From NCBI RefSeq assembly GCF_002154725.1, contig NZ_MTAW01000202.1, forward strand, positions 1 through 63,308: a DNA stretch of 63,308 bases. Direction: 5' to 3'. The notes beneath the pieces were generated by a model, which ran no database searches, was not told where the DNA came from, and saw only the letters and a list, made by a program, of their open reading frames with translations. Positions 57,705 to 63,308 of the stretch are shown here, piece by piece; positions within the stretch are counted from its first letter, which is position 1; each line of letters opens with the position of its first letter. Source of the DNA: Nostoc sp. 106C (GTDB taxonomy: Bacteria; Cyanobacteriota; Cyanobacteriia; Cyanobacteriales; Nostocaceae). Position numbers and translations under genes: made by a program.

Positions 57705-57896
57705 ATGACAACGATTAGTGCGATCGCAGGTTTTGCTGGTATTATGCTACTGTTTTCCGGCAACATCTCAGCCGGAACTATCACAGCCGCAAGCGGTGGG
57801 ATTTATGGTAGTGTTACAGCTTCATGGCTAAAACTGGCAAAAGATAGTAATGACAGGCTAGATGAGGCTGCACGAGCATTAGAAGCAAAGTCCTGA
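57705..57896 (+). CDS. Short two-TM protein resembling the cyanobacterial TRADD-N-associated membrane domain
   Basis: From the first ATG, 63 residues are encoded with two hydrophobic segments (AIAGFAGIMLLFSG and GTITAASGGIYGSVTASWL) and the tail LAKDSNDRLDEAARALE. The homology seems to begin earlier: the frame is open from 57564 and reads IYQERHRIYEERLRQASAAF before this ATG. Together this matches my recollection of the 2-TM domain that accompanies bacterial TRADD-N (death-superfamily-like) domains in STAND-type conflict systems. The upstream portion has no ATG, GTG or TTG codon, so the gene may have lost its N terminus or use an unusual start. Confidence in the fold is moderate. Confidence 0.6.
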   Translation: MTTISAIAGFAGIMLLFSGNISAGTITAASGGIYGSVTASWLKLAKDSNDRLDEAARALEAKS

Positions 57897-57918
57897 GTCA
57901 GAATGCTGCTTTGCTAAT

Positions 57919-58085
57919 GAGGATAAAAAGCTCATTCACGAGTATTAAAGACTCATTCACGAGTATTAAAGACTCGTTCACGAGTATCAGAACCTCATTA
58001 ATGAGGATAAAAGCCTCATTCACGAGTATTTAAAACTCATGCATTAATATATAAAACTCGTAGACGGTATTAGAACTGCGTCTAC
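57919..58085. repeat. Reverse-oriented array of about eight 21-bp repeats
   Basis: Units like GAGTATTAAAGACTCATTCAC repeat at 21-bp spacing from 57919 and degrade towards 58085. They are the reverse complement of the array at 47665-47958. The copies near the 3' end show more mutations (e.g. TTAATATATAAAACTCGTAGA). Confidence 0.88.
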
Positions 58086-58231
58086 GAGTAGAGGAATCCG
58101 GCTTGATTTTTGAAAAAATTCCGTACACTTGAAGTTTAATTGTAGGGTTTTGGTAGGCAGTGCCCACCCTACGTCTAGGGTGCCGGATTTTAGCGGCGAA
58201 GGTATTGAATTAACTACTTACTCTCAAGTTT

Positions 58232-59875
58232 TTACAGCGCACAACTTAACTCGCCGGCTTTTTGGGTAAAGCGGCGATTTTCACGATAGTCTACAGGACA
58301 ATCAATTACCGCAGGTACATCTTGAGCTAGGGCTTCTTTGAGTACGGGAATTAAATCGGTAGCAGCTTCAACTCTGTAACCTTTTAAACCCATGCTTTCG
58401 GCTAATTTAACAAAATCAGGATTACCAAAGCGGACAAAAGCTGACTGTCCTGGGCCGAAATGATTTTCTTGCTTCCACTCAATTAACCCATAGCCACCAT
58501 CATTGAAAATTAAGGTGACAAAAGGAGTACCTACACGCAAAGCTGTTTCTAATTCCTGGCAATTCATCATAAAACCGCCATCGCCAGTTACAGCTACGAT
58601 TTTGCGGTTAGGATGTACGAGTTTTGCGGCTAAAGCACCAGGAATTGCAATCCCCATTGCAGCAAAGCCGTTGGAAATAATGCAAGTATTGGGGCTATGG
58701 CAATGATAATGGCGGGCCATCCACATTTTATGTGCGCCGACATCAGAGATGACAATATCATCTGGGCCCATGACTTGTCGCAAGTCATAAATTAATTTTT
58801 GCGGTTTGATGGGGAACGCATCATCATAAGCGTGTTCTTCATAGTCGGCACGAATATTTCCCCGTAAGCTGATAGCGTAGGGATTAGGTTTACCTTGTCT
58901 GTCTGCTAATTTTAAGATTTCAACCAAGGAATCAGAAATATCACCAATTACTTCTGCACAGGGAATATAACTACTATCAATTTCTGCCGGACTAAGACCA
59001 ATATGAATAATGGGAATTTTGCCGTCAGGATTCCATTTCTTCGGTGAGAATTCGATTAAATCGTAGCCAATAGCAATTACTAAATCTGTGTTATCGAAGC
59101 CACAGGTAATAAAATCCCGTTGTTGCAATCCTACTGACCATAGGGCCAAATGATGAGTATAGGGAATAACGCCTTTGCCCATAAAAGTATTGGCAACAGG
59201 AATATTCATCTGGGTAGCAAATTGCGTTACAGCATCACTAGCTTGGGCACGGATAGCACCATTACCTACTAAAATTAATGGATTTACTGCTTGAGAAATT
59301 GCGGCTGCGGCTGCACGAATACTAGCAAAAGATGCATAGGTTTTTTCAATATTATGCTTATGCAAGGGTTTGCCTTCTACAGGCATAGCAGCGATATTTT
59401 CTGGTAAATCAATGTGAACTGCACCTGGTTTTTCGCTTTGCGATCGCTTAAATGCTTTGCGCACAACTTCTGGTGTAATACTGGGGCGGACAATTTGTTT
59501 ATTCCACTTAGTTACAGGGGCAAACATTGCCACCAAATCCAAATATTGATGGGATTCGATGTGCATTCTATCTGTTCCCACTTGTCCAGTAATTGCCACT
59601 AAAGGTGCACCATCGAGGTTAGCATCGGCTACCCCAGTCATCAAATTGGTTGCTCCAGGGCCAAGAGTAGAAAGACAAACTCCGGCTTTTCCCGTCAGGC
59701 GTCCATAGACATCCGCCATGAATGCTGCACCTTGTTCATGGCGGGTAGTAATAAATTTAATAGAAGAATGTTTTAGGGCTTCTAAAACATGGAGGTTTTC
59801 TTCACCAGGAAGTCCAAAAACATATTCTACTCCTTCATTTTCTAAACACTGTACTAATAATTCTGCCGTATTCAT
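58232..59875 (-). CDS. Thiamine-diphosphate decarboxylase, probable 2-oxoglutarate decarboxylase
   Basis: This 547-residue ThDP enzyme resembles acetolactate synthase large subunits (N-terminal GLPGEEN with catalytic Glu, central LILVGNGAIRAQ domain, ThDP-binding GDGGFMMN). No small subunit is adjacent. Its direct partner is succinate-semialdehyde dehydrogenase, the same gene pair as 2-oxoglutarate decarboxylase and SSADH in Synechococcus PCC 7002, where it completes the TCA cycle by 2-oxoglutarate to succinic semialdehyde plus CO2. I therefore favour that function. Acetolactate synthase would be the alternative. It starts 140 bp after the SSADH stop codon, on the same strand. Confidence 0.8.
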   Translation of the reverse strand: MNTAELLVQCLENEGVEYVFGLPGEENLHVLEALKHSSIKFITTRHEQGAAFMADVYGRLTGKAGVCLSTLGPGATNLMTGVADANLDGAPLVAITGQVGTDRMHIESHQYLDLVAMFAPVTKWNKQIVRPSITPEVVRKAFKRSQSEKPGAVHIDLPENIAAMPVEGKPLHKHNIEKTYASFASIRAAAAAISQAVNPLILVGNGAIRAQASDAVTQFATQMNIPVANTFMGKGVIPYTHHLALWSVGLQQRDFITCGFDNTDLVIAIGYDLIEFSPKKWNPDGKIPIIHIGLSPAEIDSSYIPCAEVIGDISDSLVEILKLADRQGKPNPYAISLRGNIRADYEEHAYDDAFPIKPQKLIYDLRQVMGPDDIVISDVGAHKMWMARHYHCHSPNTCIISNGFAAMGIAIPGALAAKLVHPNRKIVAVTGDGGFMMNCQELETALRVGTPFVTLIFNDGGYGLIEWKQENHFGPGQSAFVRFGNPDFVKLAESMGLKGYRVEAATDLIPVLKEALAQDVPAVIDCPVDYRENRRFTQKAGELSCAL

Positions 59876-59951
59876 TTTATTTCCTCAATTTTGTCATTTG
59901 TCAATTGTCAATTGTCATTAGTCAATTGTCATTTGTGATTTATCCAATGAT

Positions 59952-60040
59952 TAATGACTAATTATTTAACCCACACAGTTTTAACAATGACTAATGACCA
60001 ATGACTAATGACTAATTATTTGACCCACACAGTTTTAACA
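59952..60040. repeat. Direct duplication of the 3' end of the SSADH gene
   Basis: The 35-bp stretch at 60006-60040, which includes the last coding bases of the SSADH gene (including its stop codon), is repeated at 59952-59986 with one mismatch. The copies are 54 bp apart, separated by a TGACTAATGAC-type dispersed repeat. The duplicate lies in the gap before the decarboxylase gene. Confidence 0.85.
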
Positions 60041-61383
60041 TTGACAAACTCAAGTATCCCTTGGATACTCAATTCTCTGCCATACCCAGAACGTTTAATG
60101 CCGCCAAAGGGTAAGCGAGGGTCGGATTTCACCATACCGTTGATAAATACCGAACCTGCTTCGATTTCCTCAACTAAGCGATCGCGTTCTTGGTCGTTGG
60201 TAGTCCAAGCGCTTGCGCCTAAGCCAAAGGGTATGGCATTTGCTAATTTAATAGCTGCATCAATATCTGGGACGCGGAATAGTAAAGCTACTGGCCCAAA
60301 AAATTCTTCTTGGGCGATCGCACTATCTTGGGGGATATCTGTAACGATCGTCGGTGCATAGTAATTGCCAGGACGATCTGAGATAGGATGTCCACCCGTG
60401 AGGACTTTACCACCGCTTTTAGTGGCAGCTTGTACTTGTTGGTCTAAATCCTGAAGAATACCAGGAGTTGCCAGCGGGCCTAAGTCGGTGTCTGGTTGCA
60501 TAGGATCGCCAACTTTTAAGGACATGAATTTATCTAACAACAGTTTTTCAAATTTATCAGCGATCGCTTCTGCAACAATAAAGCGTTTCGCTGCTATACA
60601 AGATTGCCCGTTATTTAACATTCGTGCTGTAGTAGCTGTGACAACTGCTGTCGTTAAATCAGCACTTTCTAACACGATGAATGGGTCACTTCCTCCTAAT
60701 TCCAAAACAGTTTTTTTAACTTGTTTTCCCGCAGCCACAGCTAAAGATATACCTGCGGGTTCGCTTCCGGTTAAGGTAGCAGCTTTAACTCGCTCATCAG
60801 CCATTAAATCGGCAACTTTAGCAGCACCGATTAACAGAGTTTGAAACACACCTTTAGGAAAACCTGCACGTTGAAAAATATCTTCAATTGCTAAGGCGCA
60901 TTGGGGCACATTAGAAGCGTGTTTGAGTAAGCCAACATTACCCGCCATTAGTGCTGGTGCAGCAAAGCGAAACACTTGCCAAAAGGGAAAATTCCACGGC
61001 ATGACTGCGAGAATTACACCTAATGGCTGGTAGCGAACAAAACTTTTGCTCGCATCGGTTTCTACAGTAACATCAGCTAAGAAACTAGCAGCGTGTTCGG
61101 CGTAGTAGCGACAGACAAGGGCGCATTTTTCGACCTCCGCGATCGCCGCCTTCAAAGGCTTGCCCATTTCCAGAGTCATCACTTTAGCAAATTCTGCTTT
61201 CTCTTGCTCTAAAATCTCAGCAGCTTTTTGTAGCCATTGCGATCGCTCTACGAAACTAGTCTTGCGGTAATGCTCAAAAGCCTGACCTGCTAAATCCAGT
61301 TTAGTGGCGATTTCTGTATCATTCAGTGACTCAAAGGTTTTGAGCGTCTCCCCAGTAGCGGGATTAATGGTGGCGATAGCCAT
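60016..61383 (-). CDS. gabD: NAD(P)-dependent succinate-semialdehyde dehydrogenase
   Basis: This 455-residue aldehyde dehydrogenase has the family motifs: AVMPWNFPFWQVFR (coenzyme binding), LELGGSDPFIV with the general-base Glu, and NNGQSCIAAKR with the catalytic Cys. It converts succinic semialdehyde to succinate. With the decarboxylase it bypasses 2-oxoglutarate dehydrogenase, which cyanobacteria lack. It begins MAIATINPATGETLKTFES, typical of the SSADH branch. It is transcribed ahead of the decarboxylase; the two likely form an operon. Full length. Confidence 0.92.
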   Translation of the reverse strand: MAIATINPATGETLKTFESLNDTEIATKLDLAGQAFEHYRKTSFVERSQWLQKAAEILEQEKAEFAKVMTLEMGKPLKAAIAEVEKCALVCRYYAEHAASFLADVTVETDASKSFVRYQPLGVILAVMPWNFPFWQVFRFAAPALMAGNVGLLKHASNVPQCALAIEDIFQRAGFPKGVFQTLLIGAAKVADLMADERVKAATLTGSEPAGISLAVAAGKQVKKTVLELGGSDPFIVLESADLTTAVVTATTARMLNNGQSCIAAKRFIVAEAIADKFEKLLLDKFMSLKVGDPMQPDTDLGPLATPGILQDLDQQVQAATKSGGKVLTGGHPISDRPGNYYAPTIVTDIPQDSAIAQEEFFGPVALLFRVPDIDAAIKLANAIPFGLGASAWTTNDQERDRLVEEIEAGSVFINGMVKSDPRLPFGGIKRSGYGRELSIQGILEFVNVKTVWVK

Positions 61384-61855
61384 TACCTGACCTCCCGTTC
61401 AAAAACAACTTGAGTAGCTTCTTAGTGTTACACAGATAAATTATGGAAGCTACCACCCAAATTGTAGTCTTTTCATCAAGAATTGGTGGCTTAATATTAC
61501 AATTTCAAAATAAAAATAGAAATAAACTATACAATACACTCTGTATTTTTACTTATGATTTTTCCTACTTTAAGTAGCCATCATGAATGCCGTATATTAG
61601 TACACCCGAAAATCTATTTGATAACTCAGCATTCATAACTTAGACATAAAAATTCTTAGCTATTTTGCTTCAAAATAAGCATAGGAATTGAGTTTCCCAT
61701 ACATAGTCTTAAAAATTTTAATATTGGAACTACCTTATTTTCAAAATAGGTTAATAACAGTAAATATTATTAATCATATTTTGATAGCGATTCAGTATTT
61801 AGAAAAGCTAAATAATAGTTGAATTTTTCTAATTATAAAGAAGATAGTAATTAAC
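61384..61855. other. Intergenic region, no gene seen
   Basis: About 470 bp of very AT-rich DNA between the gabD promoter side and the end of the secreted repeat protein gene. No gene or repeat was recognised. Confidence 0.4.
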
Positions 61856-63016
61856 TCATTGTTTCTTTGATGTTGAAAATAAGGTTGCCCCTTCATATAG
61901 ACCTGTGTGATAAACCCAATTTTGCTCTCCATTGGTAGTTGTAACAATCCAACCGGGAAAATTACCGGGTGTACAAATATCTTTAGGAACGCTTACCGGA
62001 AAGCCACGACAGCTATCTGTCCAAACTTTTTGTTCCACCCAAAAGATTTTGAGGTTGGCAGGGGGTGTTTCTGTGGCAGGATAGACATCTTTCAATACAC
62101 CTCTGACCAATTTTCTAGGTAAACTTTCTGGGCCATTCAATTTCAAACCGCGTCCGGTTGCTACATGATAAACCCAGCGTTGCTGATAGCCTTGGGCGAC
62201 TACTCGCCAACCAGGCAAACCAATCTCAGTACAAGCTGTTCCTGGTGGGGCAATATCTAAACAACCATTCAAAATTCTGGGTTCAGCACTCACAACTTGC
62301 AGCGCAGCTAATGGAATAGCTGTACGCTTGGACATATCTTGCAAAACGGCGTTTGCAGTTCCTTTTGTGAAATTAGGTGGTATTTTTGGATTGATTTGGC
62401 TGGCTGCAATATCAAATAAGGCTGAATAAGATAAACCTGTGCGATATACCCAGCGTTGCTTTGTGCCATCAGTGACAGTCACTTGCCAGCCAGGTGTTTT
62501 GGCAGCAATACAGGAGATTAAACCTGGCAAACCAAAGCAGCTATTATCCCAAGTTTTGTTTTCCACCCAGTAAATCTTGAGTTGGGAAAACGGTAAACCA
62601 GAACGCCAAGATGCTTCTTCTAAGACTTCATTAGCGATCGCAGGCGATAAACTTGCTCTAGCATTTAACTTAAAGCCATAATTTTGGGTTGCGTGATAAA
62701 TCCAACGATTTTGTCTAGCTGCGATCGTGACTTTCCAACCACGCAGACCAATAGCGCTACAGAGTTGATCTAATGGTGCAACATCTAAGCAGCCATTGAA
62801 TAAAGCTTCCTCTGTACGAAGAATCTGCACTTCTGGCTTAGGTACAAACGATCGCCAAGCCATATCTTGTAATATTTTGTCCCTGAGGGATGTTGGTAAA
62901 CTTGCACCTTTTGTTTCTGGTTGAGTTTGTGCTGCACGACTAGGGAAGTTATTGATGACGAAGATGCTGGCTAATAAAACTGTCATCCAAGATTGAAGAT
63001 ACGCTCGCCGGGTCAA
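61856..63016 (-). CDS. Secreted protein with four Cys/Trp-rich repeats
   Basis: This 386-residue protein starts with a signal peptide (MTRRAYLQSWMTVLLASIFV, cleavage near SRA). The mature part is four repeats of about 85 residues, each beginning with an RDKILQDMA- or VLQDMSKR-type helix and ending PGW.V...G...WVYH/RTG. Repeats 1 and 3 share NGCLDVAP / NGCLDIAPP with C....GL.GW; repeats 2 and 4 share DNSCFGLP / TDSCRGFPV, so the protein is a duplicated pair. Each repeat has a conserved Cys pair suited to a disulfide. Such modules are frequent in cyanobacterial exported proteins; function unknown. Confidence 0.85.
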   Translation of the reverse strand: MTRRAYLQSWMTVLLASIFVINNFPSRAAQTQPETKGASLPTSLRDKILQDMAWRSFVPKPEVQILRTEEALFNGCLDVAPLDQLCSAIGLRGWKVTIAARQNRWIYHATQNYGFKLNARASLSPAIANEVLEEASWRSGLPFSQLKIYWVENKTWDNSCFGLPGLISCIAAKTPGWQVTVTDGTKQRWVYRTGLSYSALFDIAASQINPKIPPNFTKGTANAVLQDMSKRTAIPLAALQVVSAEPRILNGCLDIAPPGTACTEIGLPGWRVVAQGYQQRWVYHVATGRGLKLNGPESLPRKLVRGVLKDVYPATETPPANLKIFWVEQKVWTDSCRGFPVSVPKDICTPGNFPGWIVTTTNGEQNWVYHTGLYEGATLFSTSKKQ

Positions 63017-63308
63017 TTTCTGCTCCTTTTTTACTGTTCTGTCACTGAGTTAAATTTGCTGGAAATTAGAGATTCTTAGCCTGCGTCAACTCAGTATATA
63101 AAGAATATTTCAGCTTTATGCCATGCATTTTATGCAACTTAGGAAGTCATTTTTAGTGACGCAGCTAAATAATAAAACTCATTACCTAGGCTGGGATGGG
63201 CGTTGTAGAACTGAGAATAACTTGTTGATCGCTGATTTAACTGCGATCGTAGTTAAGTAAGTGGGCAGGAAAATTCCTAAATATGTAACGAAAAGTTAAA
63301 CAGAGCAA

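Noticed and set aside
58232-59875. Simple acetolactate synthase (ilvB) annotation
   Set aside because: No regulatory small subunit and direct pairing with succinate-semialdehyde dehydrogenase point to 2-oxoglutarate decarboxylase.

Overview
The window is a 63.3-kb stretch of a cyanobacterial chromosome, most likely from a filamentous heterocyst-forming member of the Nostocales. The evidence is the very frequent HIP1 palindrome (GCGATCGC), a tandem pair of class C flavodiiron proteins arranged like the heterocyst Flv3B/Flv1B genes, a membrane-tailed phycobilisome rod linker (CpcL type), a DevBCA-type exporter operon, the ECF sigma factor SigG with a ComFB/CdgR protein nearby, and the many ankyrin, WD40, multi-PAS kinase and STAND NTPase proteins and dispersed palindromes typical of such genomes. 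No plasmid or phage genes were seen.

Layout. 0-16.8 kb: the 5' end of a 16S rRNA gene (minus strand) with its promoter, nadC, an ankyrin protein, flv3B-flv1B, two histidine kinases (one of 1953 residues), a Lin0512-family protein, cpcL, and a 21-bp tandem dyad array. 16.8-24.2 kb: an exported LD-carboxypeptidase, a 2.2-kb gene desert, a mosaic of gene fragments (TPR, class III aminotransferase, ISL3-type transposase), leuS and a gamma-glutamylcyclotransferase-like gene. 24.2-29.0 kb: an envelope-oriented block with an anti-sigma factor, sigG, an L,D-transpeptidase, a ComFB/CdgR c-di-nucleotide receptor and an M23 peptidase. 29-37 kb: an AEC carrier, devBCA, secreted and NTF2-like proteins and a FetB-like permease. 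37-42 kb: a sugar aminotransferase, ycf23, and a decayed DUF305-rppA-rppB metal-sensing operon. 42-58 kb: a signalling and conflict-type region with a WD40 Ser/Thr kinase divergent from a 14-WD-repeat NB-ARC protein, a repeat hotspot, housekeeping genes (prxQ, lrtA, lipB), a membrane STAND ATPase, a subtilisin-like protease preceded by a small protein resembling its own prodomain, an HTH-STAND ATPase, and a short membrane protein resembling the cyanobacterial TRADD-N-associated two-TM domain. 58-61.4 kb: the 2-oxoglutarate decarboxylase / succinic semialdehyde dehydrogenase pair that closes the cyanobacterial TCA cycle. 61.8-63 kb: a secreted protein with four Cys/Trp-rich repeats.

How the genes fit together. 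Several loci suit oxygen protection and photosystem I-driven metabolism in heterocysts (flv3B/flv1B, cpcL, devBCA). The sigG block joins an envelope-stress sigma factor with peptidoglycan enzymes. The best candidate for an undescribed system is the 51-58 kb cluster: STAND ATPases around a protease with a separately encoded prodomain-like partner and a TRADD-N-associated-type membrane protein. Gene functions are inferred from recognisable motifs and from memory of the families; no database search was run.
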